A stretch of 64,000 nucleotides of DNA from Ardenticatena maritima (GCF_001306175.1 NZ_LGKN01000004.1:496001-560000), one strand, 5' to 3'. Numbered from the stretch's first letter, positions 35,350-44,610 are shown. Program-made: numbers and translations. Notes: generated from the sequence alone by a model not told the origin.

Positions 35350-37917
35350 TTAGTCATTGCGAATAGCGGTTGCCAGCCGCAACTGCATCAACCGCCAGGC
35401 GGGATAGACGCCCGCCACAATCGCGGCAAGCACGGCGACGCCAAACGCTTGCCACAAGGCAGTGGTCGAAAGCGTGAACTGAATAGTCCACCCGAAAGAA
35501 CGCTTGTTGATGATGAAGACCAAAATTGCCGCCAGCGTGATGCCCGTAGGCCACGAAAGCACCCCCGCCAATGCGCCCATCAACCCCGTTTCCAGCACCG
35601 TGAGCCGCCACAACTGGCGCGGCGTCAGCCCAATGGCGCGCAAGGTTGCCAATTCGCGCGTGCGTTCGATTTGCAACGCCATGAGCGCGCTCAACACGCC
35701 GATGAACGCCACCACCACCGCCAGCAACTGCAAGGCGCGCGTAATCGCAAATGTGCGGTCGAACACCGCCAGCGCGGCTTCGCGCAGGGTGCGGTTGGTG
35801 CGCACCAACACCTCTTCGCCCGCCAGCGCCGCCTGCACACGCGCCGCAACCGCCGCCACATCGGCGTCGGGGGTGGTGTAGAGGCTGAACGATGAAACCC
35901 ATGGGTCGTCCCAGCGGGCGCGGTATTGCGTCAAATCCATGAGCACCACGCCCTGGTCGGCGGAGTAGTCGTAGAAGACGCCGACAATGGGGAGACGTTC
36001 TTCACCCCGTTGGGTGCGCAAGGCAAGCGTATCGCCGCATGTGACACCGTGCCGATAGGCGAACGGTTCTGAGACAATCACCGCCCCCGCGCGTACCGCC
36101 GCCGCCACATCATCCACAGAGCCGGCGCGACAAATGAACAACGCCGGGTCGCGGGGACGTTTCCACTCCACCGCCACCAACAACAGCGGTCCCAGGTCGG
36201 CGCTTTCGATACGCACGTTACGGGCGGCTTCCACCACCGCCACCCCCTCCACGGCGGCAATGCGCTCACCCAACGCGGGGTCGAGCGGGGCGTCGGCGCG
36301 GTTGCCCGCCAGCGCCGGCGCGGAAATGTACACGTCGGCGCGCAAGGTCGAATCGAGCCAGCGCTCCACGGTCAGGCGGAAGGCATCCACCATGAGCGCT
36401 ACACCAATGCTCACCGAAACAGCCACCATGAGCGCGGCAATCGCCAAACCGGTACGGCTGAGCGCGTTGGCGATGGTGCGCGGCGCGATACGCCCCACGG
36501 GTCCCAACAACCGCCCCAGCAGCGGGCTTCCCACACGCGCCATCACCAGCACCAGCATGGGGGTGAACGCCGCAAACCCAAGCACCACGCCAAACACGCC
36601 TACAAACGCCGGCACCAGAGCGCGCGAGGGCCACTGCAACAGTCCCCAGGAGAGGGCGAAAAGCACCACACCCACCCCCGCCAGGCGGGGCGCAACACGG
36701 CGGGCGCGGCGTTCGATATTCGAGCGGCGCATTGTGCCCGCGGGGGGCGTTGTGGCGGCTTCGTAGGCGGGGAGCGCCGTTGCCGCCAGGGTAGCGACAA
36801 CGCCCAGCGCCATGCCTTTCAACAACACCGTCGGCGGCACCGCCACTTCGCGCACCGAGACCACGAAATAGAGGTCGTTGATGGTTTGCGTGACCAGGCG
36901 CACCAGTTCACGCGCGAGCAACACGCCAAACAGCACCCCCAGCAGGCTCCCCACCAGACCAAGCAGCAGGGCTTCACCGGCAATCAGCGCGAAAATCCCC
37001 TCCCGCGTGACGCCGAGCGCCCGCAGCGTGCCCAACACCGGGCGGCGCTGAACCACCGAAAAGGTCATGGTGTTGTAGATGAGGAACATCCCCACCACCA
37101 GCGCCAACAGGCTGAGCGCCGTCAGGTTGAGTTCAAAGGCGGCGCTGAGTTGGCGCACGCTTTGCGCCTGGCGCGCGGCGGTAGTCAACAGGGCGTCGGG
37201 GGGCAAGACGGCGCGAATGCGTTCCAGCCGGGCGGCGCCGGCGGGGTCGTCTTCGGGCGCGATGAGGTCAATGCGGCTGAGCCGCCCCGTCATCCCCAAC
37301 AGGCGCTGCGCCACGCCCACGTCCGTGAGCAGAACGCCGTCGAGCGCGCGGCGGGTGAATGCATCGGCGGGGTCGAGCAGACCAACCACCTGCACGCTGA
37401 ACCGCTCCGTCCCGTAGCGCAAGTGCACCGTATCGCCCAAACCAATGCCGGCGCGCTGCGCCATCTCGCGCGAGAGCACTACGGCGGGCTTGCCCTGCAA
37501 CAAGGGCACTAGCAAATCGGGCGGGACGTCAGGCGAGGTGGCAAGGTAAGGACGGAAGGGGGCTTCGGCAAAGGGGTCTACCCCCAGCAGGCGCATGGGC
37601 GCCGCGCCGAATTCATCCACGCGCACGTAGCCTTCCACCACCGGCGCAATGAGGCGCTCGCCCAGGTCGGTCCGCAGGCGCGTGTAGAGGCGCTCATCCA
37701 GCCCGGCGGGTCCGCCGACAATGTGGTGCGTTGCGCGTCCGGTAATGCTTTCGGTGGAGAGGGTGAACGCCCGCGCCGCGCTCGCGTTCGCCAAATCCAC
37801 CGCGACGACCACCGCCACCCCCAGCGCGATGCCTACCACCGCTAGCACACTCAGCCAGCGCCGACGCCAGAGCGCCCGCAGGCTGTAGCGCCACTGCCAC
37901 GCCATGCGCTCATTCAT
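35350..37917 (-). CDS. FtsX/MacB-type ABC transporter permease (AttFG-like)
   Basis: 855-residue membrane protein with two FtsX domains and about eight to ten transmembrane helices. N-terminal helix [22 protein letters not shown] is followed by a large periplasmic (MacB-like) domain, then [41 protein letters not shown], the FtsX signature. A second helix set begins [22 protein letters not shown] and ends in [31 protein letters not shown]. It works with the ATPase next door, overlapping it by 8 bases. The topology suits export or extraction of lipoprotein-like substrates. The order ATPase, fused permease, lipocalin matches the attEFGH arrangement. Confidence 0.9.
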   Translation of the reverse strand: MNERMAWQWRYSLRALWRRRWLSVLAVVGIALGVAVVVAVDLANASAARAFTLSTESITGRATHHIVGGPAGLDERLYTRLRTDLGERLIAPVVEGYVRVDEFGAAPMRLLGVDPFAEAPFRPYLATSPDVPPDLLVPLLQGKPAVVLSREMAQRAGIGLGDTVHLRYGTERFSVQVVGLLDPADAFTRRALDGVLLTDVGVAQRLLGMTGRLSRIDLIAPEDDPAGAARLERIRAVLPPDALLTTAARQAQSVRQLSAAFELNLTALSLLALVVGMFLIYNTMTFSVVQRRPVLGTLRALGVTREGIFALIAGEALLLGLVGSLLGVLFGVLLARELVRLVTQTINDLYFVVSVREVAVPPTVLLKGMALGVVATLAATALPAYEAATTPPAGTMRRSNIERRARRVAPRLAGVGVVLFALSWGLLQWPSRALVPAFVGVFGVVLGFAAFTPMLVLVMARVGSPLLGRLLGPVGRIAPRTIANALSRTGLAIAALMVAVSVSIGVALMVDAFRLTVERWLDSTLRADVYISAPALAGNRADAPLDPALGERIAAVEGVAVVEAARNVRIESADLGPLLLVAVEWKRPRDPALFICRAGSVDDVAAAVRAGAVIVSEPFAYRHGVTCGDTLALRTQRGEERLPIVGVFYDYSADQGVVLMDLTQYRARWDDPWVSSFSLYTTPDADVAAVAARVQAALAGEEVLVRTNRTLREAALAVFDRTFAITRALQLLAVVVAFIGVLSALMALQIERTRELATLRAIGLTPRQLWRLTVLETGLMGALAGVLSWPTGITLAAILVFIINKRSFGWTIQFTLSTTALWQAFGVAVLAAIVAGVYPAWRLMQLRLATAIRND

Positions 37918-38599
37918 GGGTCATCGTCTCCTCTTCGGGCACCAGTTTGCCATGCAGAATGCGCCACACGGCATCGGCGCGGCGCACAGCGGCGCGGCTG
38001 TGTGTCGCCATGAGCATTGTCACGCCACGCTCACGCACCAGCGCTTCGAGCATATCCAGCACCTGCTCGCCCGTTTCCAGGTCGAGATTGCCCGTCGGTT
38101 CATCCGCCAGCACCAGGCGCGGCTCATGCACCAGCGCCCGCGCAATCGCCACGCGCTGTTGCTCCCCACCCGAAAGCGTATCGGGGAAGGCGTGCTCGCG
38201 CCCCGCCAGCCCCACCTGCGCCAGCAAGTCGCGCGCACGGGCGCGGGCATGGCGCAGCGGCACCCCTTGCAGTTCCAGCGGCAAGGTGACATTTTCCAGC
38301 ACGCTCAACGTGGGAATGAGGTTGAAGAACTGGAAGACGAAGCCCACCTGTTCGCGGCGGAAAAGCGTGCGGGCGCGTTCATCCAGCGCGGTAAGATCCA
38401 CATCTCCCACGCAAATCGCGCCGCGGTCGGGCGTATCCAGCCCCGCTACCAGGTTGAGCAGGGTGCTTTTGCCCGTGCCGCTGCGCCCCAGCAGGGCGGA
38501 AATGCGCCCGGCGGGGAAGGTGTGCGAGACATCGTCGAGAATGACGCGGGTGCGTTCGCCTTCTTGAAATGTTTTGGTAATGCGGTCGAGTCTGATCAT
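37910..38599 (-). CDS. ABC transporter ATP-binding protein (LolD/MacB/AttE-like)
   Basis: 229-residue ATPase. Walker [15 protein letters not shown]-loop [18 protein letters not shown], signature [15 protein letters not shown], Walker [14 protein letters not shown] and switch histidine ATHSRAAV. The [19 protein letters not shown] segment is typical of the LolD/MacB group. Its stop overlaps the permease start. First gene of the three-gene operon with its own promoter upstream. The start ATG 38599 has only a weak GGGCAGAG ribosome site. Confidence 0.93.
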   Translation of the reverse strand: MIRLDRITKTFQEGERTRVILDDVSHTFPAGRISALLGRSGTGKSTLLNLVAGLDTPDRGAICVGDVDLTALDERARTLFRREQVGFVFQFFNLIPTLSVLENVTLPLELQGVPLRHARARARDLLAQVGLAGREHAFPDTLSGGEQQRVAIARALVHEPRLVLADEPTGNLDLETGEQVLDMLEALVRERGVTMLMATHSRAAVRRADAVWRILHGKLVPEEETMTHE

Positions 38600-38642
38600 G
38601 CGGCTCTGCCCTGTCTGTGCATTGTTTCACAAGCATTGGGGA

Positions 38643-38671
38643 ATTGTAGCCGGCGGGGGAGCGGTTGACAA
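38643..38671 (-). promoter_or_regulatory. promoter of the att-like operon
   Basis: -35 TTGTCA (38671-38666), 17-bp spacer, -10 TACAAT (38648-38643). The -35 overlaps the -35 of the divergent promoter. Confidence 0.65.
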
Positions 38672-38693
38672 CGCCTTGGGGTTGGGTTTCAAT
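38665..38693 (+). promoter_or_regulatory. likely promoter of the DUF309-DinB gene
   Basis: -35 TTGACA (38665-38670), 17-bp spacer, -10 TTCAAT (38688-38693). Its -35 box overlaps that of the divergent promoter. Confidence 0.5.
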
Positions 38694-38731
38694 CAGCAGA
38701 CGGAAGCCAACCGAAAACAAGAGGAGCCGTG

Positions 38732-39673
38732 ATGAACGAAGACCTGCGAAACCACCTGGACCACATCCGCAACCGTGTGGTTCCCAACCGCCGCGCCACC
38801 ACCGAACCGCCGACGCCGGACGTGATTGCCGACCTGGAAGCACGGCGGCAACCGCCGCTCCTTATCCGTGGGCTGGAACAACTCAACGGCGGTTTCTGGT
38901 ACGAGCAACACGAAACGCTGGAATGGCTCTGGCGCGCCACCGATGAACCGGTGCGCGACGTGTTCAAAGGCATTTTGCTGGCGGGGGTGGGGGCGTACCA
39001 CACGCGCCAACGCAACCGCCACGGGGCGCTGGCGAAATGGACATCGGCGCTGGAATACCTGCGCCCCTACGCCGGCACACGCCCCTACGCGATTGACGTG
39101 GACGCCGTTCTGGCGCAGGTGGAAACCTTTGCGGCGCGTTTACAAGCCGAAGAAGAACCCGATTGGGACGCCGTCAAGCAGATGGTGCGCGGGTTGCGCG
39201 TGCCTTTCGAGCGTCGGGCGGCGCACCCCCGCGTCACGGCGATTTTGCAGCGCCTGGATTGGGCGTACAACGAAAGTGTGATGGCGTTCACGCGCAATGT
39301 GCGCGACCTGAGCGAGGAAGAAGCCGACTGGCAAGCGGTGCACGGGGCGCGCACCATTCGCATGTTGTTGCAACACATTGGGACGGCGAAAGTGGTCAAT
39401 CTGGACCGGCTCTTTGGCGAAGGCACACTCTCGTGGGATGCGGTCGAACCGCCGCAGCGCGTCCCCGACTTGCTGCACTGGATTGCCGAGTATCAGGAAC
39501 GCTTGCGCTTCCATTTTGGCTTTGCCGAAGACGCCATGCTGGACGAAGAGCGCCCCTTCGCCCGCTGGACGCTCTCGGTGGAACGAATTGGGAACATTCT
39601 GGCGGAGCACGACCTGTATCACACGGGCGAAATCAACGCCATTCGCGAGCAGTGGCGCTATTCCACCAAATAA
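38732..39673 (+). CDS. DUF309-DinB fusion protein
   Basis: 313 residues with two recognisable parts. Residues about 44-115 follow the DUF309 pattern: LEQLNGGFWYEQHETLEWLWRATDEPVRDVFKGILLAGVGAYHTRQRNRHGALAKWTSALEYL. Residues about 150-310 are a DinB-type four-helix bundle with candidate metal histidines (LLQHIGTAKVV, AEHDLYHTGEIN). DinB-like domains are often thiol-dependent metal proteins of unknown reaction; DUF309 has no known role. ATG 38732 (AGGAG upstream) is preferred over the adjacent GTG at 38729. It converges on niaR and overlaps it by 16 bases. Confidence 0.82.
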   Translation: MNEDLRNHLDHIRNRVVPNRRATTEPPTPDVIADLEARRQPPLLIRGLEQLNGGFWYEQHETLEWLWRATDEPVRDVFKGILLAGVGAYHTRQRNRHGALAKWTSALEYLRPYAGTRPYAIDVDAVLAQVETFAARLQAEEEPDWDAVKQMVRGLRVPFERRAAHPRVTAILQRLDWAYNESVMAFTRNVRDLSEEEADWQAVHGARTIRMLLQHIGTAKVVNLDRLFGEGTLSWDAVEPPQRVPDLLHWIAEYQERLRFHFGFAEDAMLDEERPFARWTLSVERIGNILAEHDLYHTGEINAIREQWRYSTK

Positions 39674-40203
39674 CCTTTCTCGCGAAGCACCTCACGAGCG
39701 CGCACCAGGGCTTCGTTGGTGCGCGCTTCGAGTGTGTGCAAGTGCAAGCCGTCGGTCAGTTCGCTGAGCAAATGCGCTTTGGTTTCGCGCAGTTGTTGCA
39801 TGAATTGCGCCACATCGGCGCGTGAAGCAATGTGCAAATTGCCGCGCAGTTCGCCGTAGATGGGATGCTCAACAATGACATCTACCACTTCCACCCCCAC
39901 GTCCACCAGCGCCAGCAATTCGTCTTCGGTCTGTTCGGGCGTGTGGCGCACCGCCACCACACTGCGCCACACGGTGCGCCCCGGCGGATGCATGTAGTAG
40001 CCGCGCGGGCTGGCGTGAATCTCCTCGCCGGCGGCACGCAACACTGCAATATCCTGCACAATCACCTGCCGACTGACGCCAAAATGGTCGGCGAGCGTGG
40101 TGCCTGTGAGGGGCGCGTTGGCTTGTTTCAAAAGGCGCACAATTTCACGGCGGCGCTCTTCGGTTGAATACGTTGTTTCCTGAGGGGCTGTTTGTTGGGT
40201 CAT
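39658..40203 (-). CDS. niaR: NAD biosynthesis transcriptional repressor NiaR
   Basis: Repressor of NAD-synthesis genes that uses nicotinic acid as co-repressor in studied species. An N-terminal HTH_11 winged helix spans about 14-65. A C-terminal 3H domain carries H87, E95, H154 and H156. In the Thermotoga maritima protein the metal-site residues are H79, E87, H146 and H148 (from memory), so all four match with a constant shift of eight. 181 residues. ATG 40203 overlaps the nadB stop as ATGA, placing the repressor as last gene of the operon it should control. It overlaps the convergent DUF309-DinB gene by 16 bases. Confidence 0.93.
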   Translation of the reverse strand: MTQQTAPQETTYSTEERRREIVRLLKQANAPLTGTTLADHFGVSRQVIVQDIAVLRAAGEEIHASPRGYYMHPPGRTVWRSVVAVRHTPEQTEDELLALVDVGVEVVDVIVEHPIYGELRGNLHIASRADVAQFMQQLRETKAHLLSELTDGLHLHTLEARTNEALVRAREVLREKGYLVE

Positions 40204-41747
40204 GCGACCTCCAATTCCTCGTCTTCGAGCCGAACATGGCAACCCAGGCTCTGCTCATTGCGCCAGGCGGCGGTTGCCACCAGCCACGCCGCAGTAGCGG
40301 CATGCCACAACCGAATGGTTTCCGGCGCTGGGTCGTGGGTATGATACATGGAAGCCGCTTCTTTCCGCAAACGCGCCAACGTTTCAACCGCCTGCTGTAA
40401 GCCGGTACGTGTGCGCACAAGCCCCACGTTCCGCCACAAAAGCGTGCGAATCTGCTCAAGCAGGGCGTTGGCGGCGTCAGCGTCGGCGGTCGCGCCGCCG
40501 GGTGTTTCGGGTGGGCGGATGCGGGCGGGCGGGCGCGGGTGTTCTTCCACCAGATGCTGGGCGACACGCGCCCCCCACACCACCCCTTCGAGCAATGAGG
40601 TGCTGGCAAGCCGGTTCGCGCCGTGCAAGCCCGTGCAGGCGACTTCGCCCACTGCGTAGAGGCGCGGCACGCTGGTGCGCCCCCACTCGTCGGCAACGAC
40701 ACCCCCACAGGTGTAATGTGCAGCGGGTGCAACAGGAATCGGCTCGCGTGTGATGTCCACGCCGTACTCCGCGCAGGCGGCGGCAATCGTGGGGAAGCGG
40801 GCGCGAATGCGTTCGGGCGGCATGACCGAGGCAATATCCAGCCAGACGTGGGGCAAGCCGCGCGTCTGCATTTCGGTGTAGATGGCGCGCGCCACCACGT
40901 CGCGCGGGGCAAGGTCGCGCCATTCGGGGGCGTAGCGCGCCATAAAGGCTTCGCCCGCTTCGTTCAGCAGGCGCGCGCCGGCGCCGCGCACCGCCTCGGA
41001 GATGAGGAAGGCGGGCGCATGGGGCGCGGCAAAGGCGGTGGGGTGGAATTGGACGAATTCCAAATCGGCGAGTTCGGCGCCGAGTGCGTGCGCCATGGCG
41101 ATGCCGTCGCCAAGCGTGCCCGGCGGGTTGGTGGTACGCGCGTAGAGCGCCGCCAAGCCCCCCGTGGCGAGGACGGTTGCCCCGGCAACGACCAAGCGCC
41201 AGCGGGTCTCGCGTTCAACCCAAAAGAGCGCCCCCGCGCAGGCGTCCGCCCCGGCGGTGCGCACCAGGGCGGCGGCAATGTGCCCCGTCAGCAAGGTAAT
41301 GCGGGGATGGGCGCGCACGGCGTTGAGCAGGGCGATGTGAATGGCGCGCCCGGTGGCGTCGGTGGCGTGGATGATGCGCGGGCGCGAATGCCCCCCTTCC
41401 AGCGTGCGCGCCAACGCCCCGTCGGGCGTGCGGTCGAATGTGACGCCCAGGCGTTCCAGCAAAAGCCGTTCCACCGCGGCTGGACCTTCCGCCGCCAGCA
41501 GGTGGACGGCGGTCGGGCGGTTGTGGTGGCTTCCCGCCCGCATGATGTCTTCGGCAAGCAAACGGGGCGAGTCATCCTCGCCCCGATAGACAATGCCGCC
41601 CTGTGCGTAGAAGGTGTTGCATTCGTGGGGGTCGCGGGCTTTGGTGGCGAGCACAACGGGCACGCCGGCGTCGGCAAGGCACAACGCCGTGATCCCCCCC
41701 GCAACGCCGCTGCCAATCACCAGAACGGGCGTGTGAAGCGTTTCCAT
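40200..41747 (-). CDS. nadB: L-aspartate oxidase
   Basis: First step of de novo NAD synthesis: L-aspartate to iminoaspartate with FAD. 515 residues. The FAD dinucleotide loop is VIGSGVAGGITAL. Then NTFYAQGGIVY, TGGLAALYARTTNPPGTLGDGIAMAHALGA, the active-site LEFVQFHPTAF and AVRGAGARLLNEAG, and the late TCGGVVADEWGRTSVPRLYAVGEVACTGLHGANRLASTSLLE, all family hallmarks. The C-terminal helical domain is complete. It follows nadA after 12 bases and overlaps niaR by 4. Confidence 0.96.
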   Translation of the reverse strand: METLHTPVLVIGSGVAGGITALCLADAGVPVVLATKARDPHECNTFYAQGGIVYRGEDDSPRLLAEDIMRAGSHHNRPTAVHLLAAEGPAAVERLLLERLGVTFDRTPDGALARTLEGGHSRPRIIHATDATGRAIHIALLNAVRAHPRITLLTGHIAAALVRTAGADACAGALFWVERETRWRLVVAGATVLATGGLAALYARTTNPPGTLGDGIAMAHALGAELADLEFVQFHPTAFAAPHAPAFLISEAVRGAGARLLNEAGEAFMARYAPEWRDLAPRDVVARAIYTEMQTRGLPHVWLDIASVMPPERIRARFPTIAAACAEYGVDITREPIPVAPAAHYTCGGVVADEWGRTSVPRLYAVGEVACTGLHGANRLASTSLLEGVVWGARVAQHLVEEHPRPPARIRPPETPGGATADADAANALLEQIRTLLWRNVGLVRTRTGLQQAVETLARLRKEAASMYHTHDPAPETIRLWHAATAAWLVATAAWRNEQSLGCHVRLEDEELEVA

Positions 41748-41759
41748 GGCGCACCTCGC

Positions 41760-42815
41760 TCAACCAATTTCAAGCATACGCTGGACGGCGCGCAACGCCC
41801 GCACGCGAATCTCTTCCGGCACATGGACTTCATATTGAATGTGTTGCAGCGCGGCGAGTGTATCTTCCAGACGAATTTGGTTCATGTGGCGGCACCGGAT
41901 GGAGCAGAGCCGCACCATCTCCTTGTCGGGGTGAGCGGCGGCGATGTTGTCGCCCATCGCGCATTCGGTGAGCAGGAGATAGCGCGGGGCGTTTGTTTCT
42001 TCGACGAAACGAATCATGGCGCTGGTGCTGCCCGAAAAGTCGGCGGCGGCAACCACTTCGGGGCTGCATTCGGGGTGAGCGAGCACCACCACGTCGGGGA
42101 AGGTGGCGCGCACGTTTTCAATGTCTTCAACGGTAAATTGCTCGTGAACTTCACAGCGCCCATGCCAGGCGATGATGTGGTAATCGAGCATTGTGTCTTG
42201 CCCGTCGCGCGGGATTTGGGTGGGGAAGATGATATGCTTGCCGGTTTCACGCGCCACGTTTCGCGCCAAATACTCATCGGGCAAGAAGATGACCGTGTCG
42301 CTGTTGAGCGATTCGACGACTTTGGCGGCGTTGCTGGATGTGCAGCAGATGTCCACTTCGGCTTTCACGTCGGCGTAGGTGTTGATGTACGCCACAATGG
42401 GCACGCCGGGAAACTGCTCACGCAAACGGCGCACGTCTTCGGCGGTGATACTTTCAGCGAGCGAGCACCCCGCCTTGCGCGAGGGAATGAGCACGGTTTT
42501 TTCAGGGTTGAGAATTTTCGCCGTCTCCGCCATAAACTCGACGCCGCAGAAGACGATGATGTCGTGGTCGGTTTCGGCGGCGCGGCGGCTCAGTTCCAGC
42601 GAGTCGCCCACAAAATCGGGAATGGTGTGGAACAACGCCGGTTCCATGTAGTTGTGCCCCAAAATGACGGCATTGCGCTCTTTTTTGAGCGGCAAAATCT
42701 GCGCGGCGAGTTCGGCTTTGTACCACAACTCGGCGTCGGGGGTGAACGCGCCAAGTTTGGCTTTCAGGTCGGCGTAGATGCGTTCGACTGTCGGTGTTTC
42801 GATGGTTGTTGTCAT
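41760..42815 (-). CDS. nadA: quinolinate synthase
   Basis: 4Fe-4S enzyme condensing iminoaspartate and DHAP to quinolinate. 351 residues. The three cluster cysteines lie in ICCTSSNA, AHPECSPEV and CSIRCRHMN, as in the family. HNYMEP near the N-terminus and the segment DSLELSRRAAETDHDIIVFCGVEFMAETAKILNP confirm it. The start overlaps the nadC stop as ATGA, so translation is probably coupled. In the pathway it stands between NadB and NadC, all encoded here. Confidence 0.96.
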   Translation of the reverse strand: MTTTIETPTVERIYADLKAKLGAFTPDAELWYKAELAAQILPLKKERNAVILGHNYMEPALFHTIPDFVGDSLELSRRAAETDHDIIVFCGVEFMAETAKILNPEKTVLIPSRKAGCSLAESITAEDVRRLREQFPGVPIVAYINTYADVKAEVDICCTSSNAAKVVESLNSDTVIFLPDEYLARNVARETGKHIIFPTQIPRDGQDTMLDYHIIAWHGRCEVHEQFTVEDIENVRATFPDVVVLAHPECSPEVVAAADFSGSTSAMIRFVEETNAPRYLLLTECAMGDNIAAAHPDKEMVRLCSIRCRHMNQIRLEDTLAALQHIQYEVHVPEEIRVRALRAVQRMLEIG

Positions 42816-43687
42816 GACACACGCTCCTCTTGGTGGATGTTGGTTGGCATATGCACCAGCATGCTGAGATCGAAAGCGGGGGCGGAATGCGTCAAAGCGC
42901 CCACCGAGATGTACGCCACACCCGTTTCGGCGATACGCGCTACTGTTTCGAGCGAGACATTGCCCGAGGCTTCCAGCGGAATGCGTCCCGCCACCAGTTC
43001 AACGGCGGCGCGAATCTCATCGAGCGACATGTTATCGAGCAAGATGCGGTCCACATTGAGCGCCAGGGCTTCGCGCACGTCGTCGAGCGTGCGGGCTTCG
43101 ACTTCAATGGGGCGACCGCGGGGGTCGCCGGCGCGCACCCGCTGGACGGCGGCGGTGATGCTTCCTGCGGCGGCGATGTGGTTTTCCTTGATGAGCACCA
43201 TGTCATAGAGCCCCATGCGGTGGTTTTGCCCGCCACCCAGGCGCACCGCCCATTTGTCAATTCTGCGCAAGCCCGGCGCGGTTTTGCGCGTATCGAGAAT
43301 GACGGCGCGCGTATGCGCCACGGCTTCGACAAAGCGGCGCGTGAGCGTCGCAATGCCGGACATGCGCTGCATGAAGTTGAGCGCAGTGCGCTCGCCCAGC
43401 AGAAGCGCATGCCCAGGGCCTTCAAGCGTGGCAATGTCTGTGCCGCGCGCAACGGATGCACCATCAGGGACGAGGGGGGTATAGCGCACGCGCTCATCCA
43501 GCAGGGCGAACGTGCGCGCCGCCACCGCCTGCCCCGCCACAACGCCATCGGCTTTGGCGCGAATCGTCGCCGAGAGCCACATATCGGAGGGGATAGTGCA
43601 TTGCGTTGTGATGTCGCCGTCGCCGATGTCTTCATCCAGCGCGCGGCGGATGATGTCGTCAAGCCAGTCTGTACGCGAGTTGTCCAT
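42812..43687 (-). CDS. nadC: nicotinate-nucleotide pyrophosphorylase (quinolinate phosphoribosyltransferase)
   Basis: Converts quinolinate and PRPP to nicotinate mononucleotide. 291 residues. Hallmarks are EDIGDGDITT, ERTALNFMQRMSGIAT, DTRKTAPGLRRIDKWAVRLGGGQNHRMGLYDMVLIKENHI, IEVEARTLDDVREAL, ILLDNMSLDEIRAAV and SGNVSLETVARIAETGVAYISVGALTHS. AGAGGTG precedes ATG 43687. First gene of the NAD operon, under a consensus promoter with a tandem 12-bp operator at the -35. Confidence 0.97.
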   Translation of the reverse strand: MDNSRTDWLDDIIRRALDEDIGDGDITTQCTIPSDMWLSATIRAKADGVVAGQAVAARTFALLDERVRYTPLVPDGASVARGTDIATLEGPGHALLLGERTALNFMQRMSGIATLTRRFVEAVAHTRAVILDTRKTAPGLRRIDKWAVRLGGGQNHRMGLYDMVLIKENHIAAAGSITAAVQRVRAGDPRGRPIEVEARTLDDVREALALNVDRILLDNMSLDEIRAAVELVAGRIPLEASGNVSLETVARIAETGVAYISVGALTHSAPAFDLSMLVHMPTNIHQEERVS

Positions 43688-43723
43688 TCTGCACCTCTGG
43701 CGCTATTATGGTTGGTGGTGTCG

Positions 43724-43752
43724 AGAATACACTATGCTGACTGTCTTGTCAA
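43724..43752 (-). promoter_or_regulatory. promoter of the nadC-nadA-nadB-niaR operon
   Basis: -35 TTGACA (43752-43747), 17-bp spacer, -10 TATTCT (43729-43724), 37 bases before nadC. The -35 straddles the junction of two 12-bp operator repeats. Confidence 0.88.
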
Positions 43753-43763
43753 CTGTCTTGTCA
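43740..43763 (-). promoter_or_regulatory. putative NiaR operator: two abutting 12-bp direct repeats
   Basis: On the minus strand, TGACAAGACAGT occurs twice in perfect tandem (43763-43752 and 43751-43740). The repeats overlap the -35 box of the nad promoter, so bound NiaR would block polymerase. Assignment to NiaR rests on position and on the niaR gene in the operon, not on a published motif match. Confidence 0.75.
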
Positions 43764-43806
43764 TTTCAAAGGAGAGGAAAGCGCGGCGATACGTCAAAAG
43801 CAGCAA

Positions 43807-43837
43807 GCAAAAAGCGGCTACCGGTGATGGTAGCCGC
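43807..43837 (-). terminator. terminator of the secreted-protein gene
   Basis: 9-bp stem GCGGCTACC/GGTAGCCGC (43814-43837) followed on the minus strand by TTTTTGC. Confidence 0.85.
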
Positions 43838-43874
43838 ATTGTTTTCCAGATACCCCATGCACAGCCTTCAAACC

Positions 43875-44414
43875 TCACACACGGCGGCGCGTGCGCACCA
43901 GCAAAACACCGCCCGCCAACGCCAAAAGCCCACTCACAGCCAGCGTGAGCATGCGGCTATGGGTGGGAGACCGCTCGGCGCGCAACGTTTGCAGCGTGAC
44001 GGCGGTGGGGCCAGTTGAGAACGTCCAATTGAATCCAGTAAACAGCGATTCACCGCCTGAGCAGTTATTATCCCAAGGGGCGATAAAGAATTGATATTCA
44101 ACTGTTGTATTCGTAAATGCAGCCGGCACGCTTGTTGTAAACACATCGCAACGCCAGTTGCTTGGGGGATTCGTTGTATCATATTCACAGCGTTGGCGGT
44201 AATAGTTCCCAGCATCACCCGTCGGGTGCACTTCAACACATACAGACTCGCCAAAAGTGGTATTAGACTCAACCCAAAACCGCCAGCCTGGGCTGAGCCA
44301 CTGCGGTGCAGTGCCCGTGTGGTTCGTAATGTAAGTGGCAGCCTCAAGCGTTGCTGGGAGCAAAAGCGCAGCAATGATCAAACAGAGACTACAAACACGC
44401 AGGTAAAAACGCAT
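43875..44414 (-). CDS. small secreted protein with C-terminal membrane anchor
   Basis: 179 residues, no recognised family. Signal peptide VCSLCLIIAALLLPATLEA at the N-terminus. The mature part has four cysteines (VCVEV, RCEYD, RCDVF, NNCSGG) that can form disulfides and aromatic/Asn-rich beta sequence (YITNHTGTAPQWLSPGWRFWVE, VEYQFFIAPWDNN). A C-terminal helix LAVSGLLALAGGVLLV followed by RTRRRV is a stop-transfer tail similar to sorting-anchored surface proteins, but no LPxTG is present. GAGGAGG precedes ATG 44414; in-frame sequence upstream is promoter DNA. It may bind sugars or metal at the surface, but this is a guess. Confidence 0.78.
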   Translation of the reverse strand: MRFYLRVCSLCLIIAALLLPATLEAATYITNHTGTAPQWLSPGWRFWVESNTTFGESVCVEVHPTGDAGNYYRQRCEYDTTNPPSNWRCDVFTTSVPAAFTNTTVEYQFFIAPWDNNCSGGESLFTGFNWTFSTGPTAVTLQTLRAERSPTHSRMLTLAVSGLLALAGGVLLVRTRRRV

Positions 44415-44440
44415 CTTCCACCTCCTCTTCACAACCCCAC

Positions 44441-44455
44441 CGTTCGGGAACGTTC
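44441..44455. promoter_or_regulatory. overlapping palindromes at the secreted-protein gene promoter
   Basis: CGTTCGGGAACGTTC (44441-44455) contains CGTTC-GG-GAACG and the perfect GAACGTTC. It lies 3 bases downstream of the -10 box, covering the likely transcription start, where an operator would act. Confidence 0.4.
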
Positions 44456-44457
44456 TC

Positions 44458-44486
44458 ATTATACCAACTTTTCCCCTCAACATCAA
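44458..44486 (-). promoter_or_regulatory. promoter of the secreted-protein gene
   Basis: -35 TTGATG (44486-44481), 17-bp spacer, -10 TATAAT (44463-44458), about 45 bases before ATG 44414. Confidence 0.72.
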
Positions 44487-44610
44487 TCCCTCCGCCCCCT
44501 CTTTGCAACAATTTTGCAACCATCGCCACTTGCGTTGCAACAATGTCGCAATCGTTCTCAGCGTGGGCGTACCCAACCGACAAAATACGCCCGAAAAGCG
44601 TGCGTCTGCT

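Noticed and set aside
40623-43208. 861-codon open frame antisense to nadB/nadA/nadC
   Set aside because: Mirror of three well-defined enzymes; composition rich in Gly/Val/His/Arg as in GC-rich antisense frames, with no recognisable domain.
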